Shown: piece after piece, positions 54,140 through 64,000 of the stretch
How the letters are laid out: the number at the start of each line of letters is the position of its first letter
Numbering within the stretch: the stretch's first letter is position 1
Assembly (NCBI GenBank): GCA_005881595.1
Contig: VBBY01000005.1
Coordinates: 21,449-85,448 of the forward strand
Reading direction: 5' to 3'
DNA: 64,000 nt
Origin: Betaproteobacteria bacterium
GTDB lineage: Bacteria; Pseudomonadota; Gammaproteobacteria; Burkholderiales; SG8-39
Notes under the pieces: generated by a model
What the model was told of the DNA's origin: nothing
What the model saw: only the letters and a program-made list of their open reading frames with translations
Database searches by the model: none
Made by a program: the position numbers and the translations under genes

Positions 54140-56035
54140 ATGGCGAGCTACGCCGAATTCCACCGCCGTTCGATCCAGGACCGCGAGGGTTTCTGGGCCG
54201 AGCAGGCGAAGCTGATCCATTGGCACCAGCCGTGCAGCGAGGTCCTCGATTACTCGCGGCCACCGTTTGCGCGCTGGTTCGTCGGCGGCGAAACCAGCCT
54301 CTGCTACAACGCGCTCGACCGCCACATTGCCGCGCGCGGCGACCAGAACGCGCTGGTGTGGATTTCGACCGAGGTCGGCGAAAGCAGGACTTTCACCTAC
54401 AAGCAGCTGCTCGCCGAGGTCAATCGCGCTGCAGCGATGCTGCAGTCCCTCGGCGTAAAGAAGGGCGAGCGGGTGATCCTCTACCTGCCGATGATCCCGG
54501 AGGCCTGCTTCGCGATCCTCGCCTGCGCGCGCCTGGGCGCGGTCCATTCGGTGGTGTTCGGCGGCTTTGCCGCGGCCAGCCTTGCCGCCCGCATCGACGA
54601 CGCAAGGCCGGCGCTGATGATCACTGCCGACGGCGGCAGCCGCATGGGCAAGACGGTGCTGTACAAGTCGCTGGTCGACGAAGCGCTCAAGCTCGCCAGG
54701 CACCCGCCACAGAAGCTGCTGATCTTCAAGCGCGGCCTGGACTACGCGATGCCCGTGGTGCAGGGGCGCGACCTCGACTGGAAGGCGCTGCAGAAGGACT
54801 TCGCGAACGCAGAGCTTGCCTGCGCCTGGCTCGAGTCGAACGAGCCCTCGTACATCCTGTACACCTCGGGCACCACCGGACAGCCGAAGGGCGTGCAGCG
54901 CGACGTCGGCGGCTACGCGGTGGCGCTCGCCGCGTCGATGAGGAACATCTTCTGCGGCGAGGCCGGCGAGACCATGTTCACCACTTCCGACATCGGCTGG
55001 GTGGTCGGCCATTCCTACATCATCTACGCGCCGCTCATCGCCGGCATGACGACGATCATGTACGAAGGCGTGCCGATCCGGCCCGACGCCGGCATCTGGT
55101 GGAAGATCGTGCAGGACCACCAGGTCGACGTGATGTTTTCGGCGCCGACCGCGATCCGCGTGCTGAAGAAGCACGACCCGGCCTACCTCAAGAAGTACGA
55201 CGTCTCCTCGCTCAAGCACCTGTTCCTCGCCGGCGAGCCGCTCGACGAGCCGACGCACGTCTGGATCACCGAGTCGCTCGGCCGCCCGGTGATCGATCAT
55301 TACTGGCAGACCGAGACCGGCTGGCCGCTGCTCTCGGCGCAACCCGGCGTGGAGAAAACGCGCCTCAAGATGGGCTCGCCGAGCTTCCCGGTCTACGGCT
55401 ATGACGTGCGGCTGCTGCACGAGGCGACCGGCCAGCCGGTGCCCGACGGCGAGAAGGGGGTGGTGACGATCGCGCCGCCGCTGCCGCCGGGCTGCATGAG
55501 CACGGTGTGGGGCGACGACGAGCGCTTCGTGGAGACCTACTTCAAGGACTTCAAGGACCAGCTGATCTACTCCACCTTCGACTGGGGAATCCGCGACAAG
55601 GACGGGTACTACTTCATCCTCGGCCGCACCGACGACGTGATCAACGTCGCCGGCCACCGCCTCGGCACGCGCGAGATCGAGGAGGCGGTCAGCATGCATC
55701 CGAACATCGCCGAGTGCGCGGTGGTCGGCGTGGCCGATTCCCTCAAGGGGCAGCTGCCGCTCGCCTTCGCAGTCGCAAAGGACGTTTCAAAATTGAGCTC
55801 TGCCGAAGGCAAAAGGAGACTGGAGAAAGAGGTGATGGCGACGGTAGACAAGCACCTCGGCGCCATCGCGCGGCCGAAAGCCGTGCATTTCGTGACGCTG
55901 CTGCCGAAGACCCGCTCTGGCAAGACGCTGCGCCGCTCGATCCAGGCCCTCGCCGAGGGCCGCGACCCGGGCGATCTCACCACCATCGAAGATCCCAACG
56001 CACTGGAACAGATCAAACAGGCCCTGCACGCATGA
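54140..56035 (+). CDS. prpE: Propionate-CoA ligase
   Basis: 631-residue acyl-CoA synthetase of the acetyl/propionyl-CoA type. The adenylate loop is YILYTSGTTGQPKG, followed by DIGWVVGHSYIIYAPL, YWQTETGWPLL and the acetylatable Lys region LPKTRSGKTLRRS. The N-terminal FWAEQAKLIHWHQP block and the PrpE-like length support propionate. GGAGGAGACGG precedes the ATG. It would feed propionyl-CoA to PrpC. Its stop overlaps the next gene. Confidence 0.93.
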   Translation: MASYAEFHRRSIQDREGFWAEQAKLIHWHQPCSEVLDYSRPPFARWFVGGETSLCYNALDRHIAARGDQNALVWISTEVGESRTFTYKQLLAEVNRAAAMLQSLGVKKGERVILYLPMIPEACFAILACARLGAVHSVVFGGFAAASLAARIDDARPALMITADGGSRMGKTVLYKSLVDEALKLARHPPQKLLIFKRGLDYAMPVVQGRDLDWKALQKDFANAELACAWLESNEPSYILYTSGTTGQPKGVQRDVGGYAVALAASMRNIFCGEAGETMFTTSDIGWVVGHSYIIYAPLIAGMTTIMYEGVPIRPDAGIWWKIVQDHQVDVMFSAPTAIRVLKKHDPAYLKKYDVSSLKHLFLAGEPLDEPTHVWITESLGRPVIDHYWQTETGWPLLSAQPGVEKTRLKMGSPSFPVYGYDVRLLHEATGQPVPDGEKGVVTIAPPLPPGCMSTVWGDDERFVETYFKDFKDQLIYSTFDWGIRDKDGYYFILGRTDDVINVAGHRLGTREIEEAVSMHPNIAECAVVGVADSLKGQLPLAFAVAKDVSKLSSAEGKRRLEKEVMATVDKHLGAIARPKAVHFVTLLPKTRSGKTLRRSIQALAEGRDPGDLTTIEDPNALEQIKQALHA

Positions 56036-56433
56036 AAACACGACCGATGCTCACCCTCGACGACTGCCGCAGGATTTCCGCCGCCGCGGAAGCCGAGGCG
56101 AAGCGCAACAACTGGAACGTCTGCATCGCCATCCTCGACGACGGCGGCCACCTGCTGCACCTCGCGCGCATGGACGGCGCCAGCCCGGCCAACGCGCGCA
56201 TCGCGGTTGAGAAGGGGCGCACCGCGGCCGAGTCGCGCCGTTCCAGCGCGGTGTGGGAAGAGCGCATCAAGGCCGGGCGCAACTCGATGCTCGGCATGCC
56301 CGGCATCACCCCGGTGCAGGGCGGGCTGCCCGTCATCGTGGAAGGAATCTGCGTCGGAGGTGTTGGCGTCTCCGGCGTGCAATCGCATGAAGACGAGCAG
56401 ATTGCCGCCGCAGGAATCAAGGTTCTCGGCTGA
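56032..56433 (+). CDS. GlcG/HbpS family protein, cytosolic form
   Basis: 133 residues, with no signal peptide. The DUF336 fold is shown by the LTLDDCRRISAAAEAEAKRN helix, VCIAILDDGGHLLHLARMDGA, and GGLPVIVEGICVGGVGVSG. HbpS binds haem in Streptomyces; GlcG is of unknown role in glycolate operons. The ATGA overlap with prpE suggests coupling. Members of this family often sit in catabolic operons, as here. Function is not known. Confidence 0.9.
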   Translation: MKTRPMLTLDDCRRISAAAEAEAKRNNWNVCIAILDDGGHLLHLARMDGASPANARIAVEKGRTAAESRRSSAVWEERIKAGRNSMLGMPGITPVQGGLPVIVEGICVGGVGVSGVQSHEDEQIAAAGIKVLG

Positions 56434-56470
56434 CTGACTTCGTAGTTCAACCACCACAGGAGAGGAAACG

Positions 56471-56989
56471 ATGAAAGCGCAGCTTCGTGTAGCGGTAGCC
56501 TGCGTATCGGCGTGCCTGGCACTTGCCGCCGGCGCGCAGCAGCCCAGCCCGTTGGACGCAGTGCCGGAGAAGATGCCGAACGACATACCCTACGGCACGC
56601 CGATCTCGCTCGAGCGCGCGCAGGCGGCCATCGCCGCGGCGGTAGGCGAGTCCAAGCGGCGCGACTGGAAGTTGAATGTGGCCGTGGTTGATTCCGGCGG
56701 CCGGCTGGTCGCCTTTGCGCGCATGGACGGAGCCCAGCTCGGCTCGATCGCCATCTCGGAGCACAAGGCGCGGGCGGCGGCAATGTACCGGCGCGAAACC
56801 AAGGCGTTCGAGACGGGCGTGCAGGCCGGCAACCATTACCTTCTCACCCTGGACGATGTCATCGCATCGCGCGGCGGCATCCCGATCCTCGACGGCGGCA
56901 GGCTGATCGGCGCCATCGGCTGCTCCGGCGCCACCGGCTCGCAGGATGAAGTGGTCTGCAGGGCCGGCGCCGACGCCGTGAAGCGATAG
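56471..56989 (+). CDS. GlcG/HbpS family protein, exported form
   Basis: 172 residues with a signal peptide (VACVSACLALAAGAQ). The mature part has the same fold as the previous gene: ISLERAQAAIAAAVGESKRR, LNVAVVDSGGRLVAFARMDGA and GGRLIGAIGCSGATGSQDEVV. A 26-residue linker precedes the domain. The two copies differ in sequence and location, so they are not a recent duplicate. AGGAGAGG precedes the start. It may bind haem or a small ligand in the periplasm. Confidence 0.9.
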   Translation: MKAQLRVAVACVSACLALAAGAQQPSPLDAVPEKMPNDIPYGTPISLERAQAAIAAAVGESKRRDWKLNVAVVDSGGRLVAFARMDGAQLGSIAISEHKARAAAMYRRETKAFETGVQAGNHYLLTLDDVIASRGGIPILDGGRLIGAIGCSGATGSQDEVVCRAGADAVKR

Positions 56990-57021
56990 GGAGCTGCCCG
57001 GTCTTCGCCGGTGGCCCGCAG

Positions 57022-58215
57022 ATGCAGCCGCATGTCTTGATTGCCGGCGGCGGCATCGGCGGGCTCACGGCGGCGCTCGCGCTGCTGCGCAGCGGCTGCG
57101 ACGTCGACGTCTACGAACAGGCGGCGGAGCTGAAGGAAGTGGGCGCCGGGCTGCAGCTCGCGGCGAACGGCACGCGCGTGCTCCATGAGCTGGGCATCGG
57201 CGAGCAGCTCAAGGCGCTTGCCTGCGAGGCGATCGGCAAGGAAGTCAGGCTGTGGAGCAGCGGCGAGACCTGGAAGCTGTTCGATCTTGGCGCCGTCTCG
57301 ATCGAGCGCTACGGGTATCCCTACCTCACCGTGTACCGGCCAGATCTCCTCGGCGTGCTGGCGGCTGCGGTACGGCGCGAAAAGCCCGACGCCATCCACC
57401 TGGGTGCAAAGTGCAGCGCCGTGAGCCAGGACGGCAAAGGCGTCAGGCTGCGCCTCGCCGACGCGACCGAGGCGGGAGGCGATGCGCTTATCGGCGCCGA
57501 TGGGGTGCATTCGCGTGTCCGCCAGGCGCTTTTCGGTCCCGACCGGCCCTCTTTTACCGGAATCATCGCGTGGCGCGGCGTGATCCCCATGGACCGGCTG
57601 CCAGAGCGCATGGCGCGCAGCGTCGGCACCAACTGGATCGGCCCCGGCGGACATGTGGTGCATTACCCGGTGCGCGCAGGCAGCCTGATGAACTTCGTCG
57701 GCGCTCTCGAGCGCGCCGACTGGCAGGTGGAATCGTGGAGCACCCGCGGCACGACCGAGGAAATGGCCGCCGACTTCGCGGGCTGGAACGAGGATGTTCA
57801 GACGATGATCCGGAACATCGAAACGCCGTACAAGTGGGCGCTGATGGTGCGGCCGCCGATGGCGCGATGGACGCTCGGGCGGGCGAGCCTGCTGGGCGAT
57901 GCCTGCCACTCGATGCTGCCGCTTCTCGCCCAGGGGGCGAACATGGCGATCGAAGACGGCTTCGTTCTCGCGAGGTGCCTGAAAGAGCACCGCGACGACC
58001 TCCCCGCCGCGCTGATGCGCTACGAGAATGCGCGCCGCGACCGCACGCGTCGCGCGGTCGAGGGGTCGGCTGCGAACATCCAGCGCTTCCACAATCCGAA
58101 GCTGTCCGATCCGGCGGAAGCGAGGAGATACGTGGCCCGCGAATGGGCCGAAGAGCGCGTCGCCGAGCGCTACGAATGGCTGTTCCGCTACGACGTGACC
58201 ACGGTTGCGATCTGA
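57022..58215 (+). CDS. FAD-dependent aromatic hydroxylase (salicylate/3-hydroxybenzoate hydroxylase-like)
   Basis: 397-residue class A flavin monooxygenase that hydroxylates an aromatic ring with NAD(P)H and oxygen. Motifs are IAGGGIGGLTAALALLRSG (FAD), the DG site GADGVHSRVRQ and GDACHSMLPLLAQGANMAIEDG. The sequence is closer to salicylate or 3-hydroxybenzoate 6-hydroxylases than to phenol hydroxylases by eye. 6-hydroxynicotinate 3-monooxygenase (NicC) is in the same family. Downstream ring-cleavage genes suggest that its product is a dihydroxylated ring. The substrate is not certain. Confidence 0.9.
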   Translation: MQPHVLIAGGGIGGLTAALALLRSGCDVDVYEQAAELKEVGAGLQLAANGTRVLHELGIGEQLKALACEAIGKEVRLWSSGETWKLFDLGAVSIERYGYPYLTVYRPDLLGVLAAAVRREKPDAIHLGAKCSAVSQDGKGVRLRLADATEAGGDALIGADGVHSRVRQALFGPDRPSFTGIIAWRGVIPMDRLPERMARSVGTNWIGPGGHVVHYPVRAGSLMNFVGALERADWQVESWSTRGTTEEMAADFAGWNEDVQTMIRNIETPYKWALMVRPPMARWTLGRASLLGDACHSMLPLLAQGANMAIEDGFVLARCLKEHRDDLPAALMRYENARRDRTRRAVEGSAANIQRFHNPKLSDPAEARRYVAREWAEERVAERYEWLFRYDVTTVAI

Positions 58216-58256
58216 GGGGACGCTGGCATAATCGCCGGCACAAGGAGGGAGTCCGA

Positions 58257-58676
58257 ATGACCAACGTCAGCGCAACAACGAGCTACAACCCGATTCTTCC
58301 TCTGGTGGGCCGTATTCTCATCGGCCTGATCTTCCTCGTCGCGGGCGTGCGGAAGGTGATGGGATTCGCCGGCACCGTCGCCTACCTCACCAAGCTCGGC
58401 TTCCCCGCGCCGGAAGTGATGGCGGTGATCGCGATCATCATCGAGATCGGCGGCTCGATGCTGCTCATCGTCGGCTGGCGCGCTCGCTGGGCGGCATGGC
58501 TGCTCGTGTTGTTCGTGGTCGTTGCGGCATTCGCGGCGCACCGGTTCTGGGAACTCGCCGATCCGGGACAGTTCAACAACCAGATGAACCACTTCCTGAA
58601 GAACCTTTCGCTCGTCGGCGGCCTGCTTTACGTCGCCACTTTCGGCCCCGGCTCGGCTTCGGTTGACAAGAGTTGA
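58257..58676 (+). CDS. DoxX family membrane protein
   Basis: 139 residues with four predicted helices: GRILIGLIFLVAGVRKVMGF, VMAVIAIIIEIGGSMLLIVGW, AAWLLVLFVVVAAFAAHRFW and NLSLVGGLLYVATFGPG. The FLVAGVRKVMGF and HRFWE motifs are typical of DoxX/YphA proteins. Such proteins accompany many oxidative operons; a quinone or redox role has been suggested. AGGAGGGAG precedes the ATG. Its end overlaps the following bicupin gene. Confidence 0.9.
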   Translation: MTNVSATTSYNPILPLVGRILIGLIFLVAGVRKVMGFAGTVAYLTKLGFPAPEVMAVIAIIIEIGGSMLLIVGWRARWAAWLLVLFVVVAAFAAHRFWELADPGQFNNQMNHFLKNLSLVGGLLYVATFGPGSASVDKS

Positions 58677-59600
58677 TGCTTCCCTGATCCAGGCGCTGGA
58701 GCGGTCGAATCTCCATCCGCTCTGGGACCGGTACAAGCGAATCACGCCGGTCGCGCCCTGCGCCAGGGATGCGCCGATGCACTGGCGCTGGCGCGATATC
58801 GAGCCTTTCACCGGGCGTGCCGCGAAGGAAGTGGCGATCGAGGATGTAGAGCGCCGGGCGCTGATCCTCGCCAACCCGGCATTCGACGGAGAGACCGTCA
58901 CCACGCAGAACCTGATTGCCGCCTTTACGGTGCTTGAGCCTGGAGACCGCGCGGTGCCGCACCGCCACACCGCGGCCGCGATCCGCTTCTCGACGCGCGC
59001 CGACGGGGCGCTCACCATCGTCAACGGCCGGCGCTGCGAGATGAAGGAGGGCGACCTGGTCCTGACGCCGCCGATGTGCTGGCACGGGCACATCAACGAG
59101 AGCGGGCGGCGCACGGTGTGGTTCGACGCCGCCAACATGCCGGCGATCTGCGCGCTCGACGCGAGCTTCTTCGAGCCCGGTACCCGGCAGGACGAGCGCT
59201 TCTGGGAGGTGAGCGACGCAGGCTCTTCCGAATATCGCTTTCCCGGCGAGGCGGTCCGAAAGGATTTGCAATCGATGCCGGCCGGCCCCGATGGCGCCGC
59301 GACGTTTCGCTATACGCGCAATGGCGGCTCGGTGATGCCGACCCTGGATCTGTTCCTTTCCCGGATCGAAAGGCCGACTCGGCGGCGCCGCGCTACTTAC
59401 AACGCCGTATGCCTTGTCGTCTCGGGCGAGGGCCGCTCGCAGGTGGGCGAGCAGCACTTCGAATGGTCGCGCCACGACGTCTTCACCGTGCCGCACTGGA
59501 CCTGGGCGAGCCACGAGGCGCGCGGCGCTCCGGCGCAGCTGTTCATCGTCACAGACCGCGCCATCTACGAGCGGCTGGAGCTGCTGCGCGAAGAGATCCA

Positions 59601-59604
<4 letters not shown>
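58663..59604 (+). CDS. Gentisate 1,2-dioxygenase-like bicupin
   Basis: 313 residues, two cupin domains. The N-terminal cupin has the iron histidines in DRAVPHRHTAAAIRF and a late His in PPMCWHGHIN. The C-terminal cupin (YNAVCLVVSGEGRSQVG, FTVPHWTWASHEA) lacks the HxH pair. This matches gentisate/salicylate 1,2-dioxygenases, which open the ring of a hydroxylated aromatic acid. The start is TTG at 58663, inside the end of doxX and with a weak ribosome site. Next to a flavin hydroxylase, ring cleavage of its product is plausible. Confidence 0.88.
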
Positions 59605-61891
<2,287 letters not shown>

Positions 61892-61895
<4 letters not shown>

Positions 61896-62971
61896 TCCAG
61901 GCCGCTTACCGCGCGCAGGAGGTCAACCCGGCAAAGCTGGTCCAGCTCTACCGCAGGGAGCTCGAGCTTTGCCAGGTGAAGAAGGGCGAGACGATCGCCG
62001 TGGTAAGCGATCTCGCCACGCGCCGCGAATACATCCAGGCCGCCTTCGCGGCGGCCGACGATCTCGGCGCCGACATCTACGAGCTGTGCGTCAACTCGCT
62101 GCCTTCGTGGACGAAGGTGGGCGTGCCCACGATCGGCCAGTGCAAGGGGACGCTGGAGGCGGTCCGCGCCGCCGACCTGGTGGTGGTGTTTCACGTGCCC
62201 TTGTTCACCCGCTGGCTGAAGGACGTCATGGACGGCGGCACGCGGGTGCTGATGATCATCGACGCGCCGGACGATCTGGAGCAGCTGATGGCGCCGCGCG
62301 GGCTCAAGGAGGCCTGCAAGCACGCGGAGTCTCTATACAGGAAAACCAAATCCGTAAGGGTCAGCAGCAAGGCCGGAACCGACCTGACCTACCAGTGCGG
62401 CGAATACCCGGTGATGACGCAATGGGGATACGCCGACGAGCGCGCGCACTTCGACCATTGGGGCGGCGGGCACATCCACACGTTCCCGAACGAAGGCAGC
62501 GCCCACGGCACGGTAGTGCTCCAGCCGGGGGACATCGTGATCCTGCCTTATTGCCGCTACGTAGCGGATCCGGTGAAGCTAGAGATCCGCGAGGGCCATA
62601 TCGTCAAGGTCGAAGGCGCGATGGACGCGAAGCTGATGCGCGACTGGCTGGAAGACGGGAAGTCGTCAGCCGCGGACCGCGACCCGTATGCGGTGTCGCA
62701 CCTCGGCTGGGGCATGAACCCGCAGGCGCTCTGGTACGGCATCGCCTTGCACGGCGACACGCCTGAGCGCCACCGCGCCGCGGCGCGAACTTTTCCCGGC
62801 AACTTCCTCTTCTCCACGGGGCCGAACACCCAGGGCGGAGGCAAGCGCAATACGCGCGGGCACTACGACGTGCCGATGCGCGACTGCACGGTGGAGCTGG
62901 ACGGGCGCAAGGTCATCGAGGACGGGCGCATAGTCGATGCCGCGATGAAGGTCAGCCGGGAGGCGCGCTGA
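61892..62971 (+). CDS. 2,5-dihydroxypyridine 5,6-dioxygenase (NicX)-like ring-cleaving enzyme
   Basis: 359 residues, family M29-like fold. It matches remembered NicX phrases closely: SKAGTDL, CGEYPVMTQWGYADE, DHWGGG, FPNEGSAHGT, VSHLGWGMNP and GNFLFSTGPNTQGGGKR. Candidate Fe(II) ligands Glu201, His270, His324 and Asp326 lie at the NicX ligand places. NicX opens the 2,5-dihydroxypyridine ring in nicotinate breakdown. A leucyl aminopeptidase label, often given to this fold, is less likely. ATGA overlap with the molybdenum hydroxylase gene. No nicD, nicE or nicF is seen in the window. Confidence 0.85.
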
Positions 62972-62975
62972 GACC

Positions 62976-64000
62976 ATGAGAAGGCTATTCCTGATTGCGA
63001 TTCTCTTTTTCGTTCTTCCGGCCGGGGCCGCGGACAGGGTGAAGGTCGGATTCGTCAGCACGCTGTCCGGGCCGAACGCGGCGATCGGCGGCGACATCCG
63101 CGACGGCTTCAACCTGGCGCTGAAGCTGAGCGGCGGCAAGCTGGGCGGCGTGCCGGCCGAGGTGCTGATCGGCGACGACCAGCTCAAGCCCGAGAACGCC
63201 AAGCAGCTCGTCGAGCGCTACCTGCGCCTGGACAAGGTGGACTTCATCACCGGCACGGTGTTCTCGAACATCGTCGTCGCCATTGCCCCGGACGTGATCG
63301 CCGCGAAGACTTTCTTCATCGCGCCGAACGCCGGGCCCGCCGCCTACTCCGGCGCCCAGTGCAACCCGTTCTTCTTCGTCTCCTCCTGGCCGAGCGAGGC
63401 CTACAGCGAGGCGGCGGGCGAATACATGAATCGCAAAGGCATCAAGAACGTCCTGTTCGTGGCGCCGAACTACGTCGGCGGCAAGGACGCCGCGACCGGC
63501 TTCAAGCGCTATTACCAGGGCAGGCTGGTCGAGGAGATGTACACCAAGCTCGGCCAGCTCGACTACGCGGCCGAGCTGTCGCAGATCCGCGCCGCCAGGC
63601 CGCAGGCGCTGTACGTGTTCCTTCCCGGCGGCATGGGCGTCAACTTCATCAAGCAGTTCGTCGCGGCGGGCCTGTCGCAGGACATCCAGCTGATCGTGCC
63701 GCTGTGGGGCTCGGACCAGGACATCATCCGCGCGGTGGGCGATCCGATGCTCGGCCTGTTCAGCGTCGGCCACTGGTCGATCGACCTCGACAACGCGGCG
63801 AACCGGAAATTTGTCGCCGCGTTCGAGGCCGAGTACAAGCGCCTGCCGACCGGCTATGCCGCTTCCGGCTACGACACCGCGCAGCTCCTCGACTCGGCGG
63901 TGCGCAAAGTGAAAGGCAGGATCGAGAACAAGGACGCGTTGCGCGCCGCGCTGCGCGCCGCCGACTTCAAGAGCGTGCGCGGCGACTTCAAGTTCAACGC
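62976..64000 (+). CDS. ABC transporter substrate-binding protein, branched-chain amino acid type, 3' truncated
   Basis: The gene runs off the window after about 341 residues. It has a signal peptide (LFLIAILFFVLPAGAA) and the Leu/Ile/Val-binding type I periplasmic fold: VKVGFVSTLSGPNAAIGGDIRDGFNLAL, LIGDDQLKPENAKQLVERYL and AASGYDTAQLLDSAV near the end. In catabolic operons such proteins often bind aromatic acids, so uptake of the pathway substrate is a fair inference. It starts 5 bases after the NicX-like gene. Its permease and ATPase genes would lie beyond the window. Confidence 0.92.
   Translation, partial: MRRLFLIAILFFVLPAGAADRVKVGFVSTLSGPNAAIGGDIRDGFNLALKLSGGKLGGVPAEVLIGDDQLKPENAKQLVERYLRLDKVDFITGTVFSNIVVAIAPDVIAAKTFFIAPNAGPAAYSGAQCNPFFFVSSWPSEAYSEAAGEYMNRKGIKNVLFVAPNYVGGKDAATGFKRYYQGRLVEEMYTKLGQLDYAAELSQIRAARPQALYVFLPGGMGVNFIKQFVAAGLSQDIQLIVPLWGSDQDIIRAVGDPMLGLFSVGHWSIDLDNAANRKFVAAFEAEYKRLPTGYAASGYDTAQLLDSAVRKVKGRIENKDALRAALRAADFKSVRGDFKFN

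Noticed and set aside
53600..55699. Long minus-strand frame opposite the response regulator and prpE
   Set aside because: Covers two clear plus-strand genes and has shadow-like composition.

Overview
The window is 64 kb of gene-dense, GC-rich bacterial chromosome. Genes are often joined by ATGA, GTGA or TGATG overlaps and no gap exceeds about 180 bases. The content points to a betaproteobacterium, Burkholderiales or an uncultured relative. The main grounds are the sdhCDAB-sdhE-gltA-sucA-sucB-lpd-zapE order, a divergent mdh/methylcitrate operon that contains a DUF3460 gene, a glutaminyl-tRNA synthetase, and many secreted oxidoreductases and cytochromes c. This placement is inferred from gene content and order; no marker gene was compared. 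I see no rRNA, tRNA, insertion sequence, prophage or CRISPR array.

Layout. 1-9.9 kb: the end of an M3 oligopeptidase, a cold-shock gene with two unknown followers, three secreted beta-propeller proteins around a HupE/UreJ-like membrane protein, a cupin and an M20 hydrolase. 9.9-12.8 kb: a diheme cytochrome c, a small zinc-ribbon protein and glnS. 12.7-18.5 kb: two paralogous Ser/Thr kinases flanking two TPR genes; the kinases share a C-terminal domain and a 30-bp promoter-like element. 18.5-22.5 kb: a surface-antigen-like protein, a large FtsX-type permease and an AttH/CrtC-like lipocalin. 22.5-29.1 kb: two transporters, a hydrolase, a class II aldolase, dusA, a ketopantoate reductase family gene, msrA and hslR. 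29.2-33.1 kb: a PqqU/YncD-like TonB receptor, a PQQ-type sugar dehydrogenase and a cytochrome c4.

33.1-54.1 kb is the central carbon block. Leftward it carries mdh-prpB-prpC-DUF3460-prpD-small ORF-acnA (methylcitrate cycle plus malate dehydrogenase and aconitase). Rightward it carries sdhCDAB-sdhE-gltA-sucA-sucB-lpd-zapE, then an acuI-like reductase and a response regulator with a decayed GGDEF domain. Together these supply most of the TCA cycle and the methylcitrate route for propionyl-CoA. The nearby prpE and acuI fit the same theme.

54.1-64 kb is an accessory catabolic block: prpE, two GlcG/HbpS proteins (one cytosolic, one secreted), a salicylate-hydroxylase-like flavoprotein, DoxX, a gentisate-dioxygenase-like bicupin, a lone molybdenum hydroxylase large subunit, a NicX-like ring-opening dioxygenase and the start of a branched-chain-amino-acid-type ABC binding protein. 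The combination suggests degradation of a hydroxylated aromatic, probably an N-heteroaromatic.

The least familiar parts are the kinase/TPR island, the NicX-containing catabolic operon, and the 54-residue coupled ORF between prpD and acnA.
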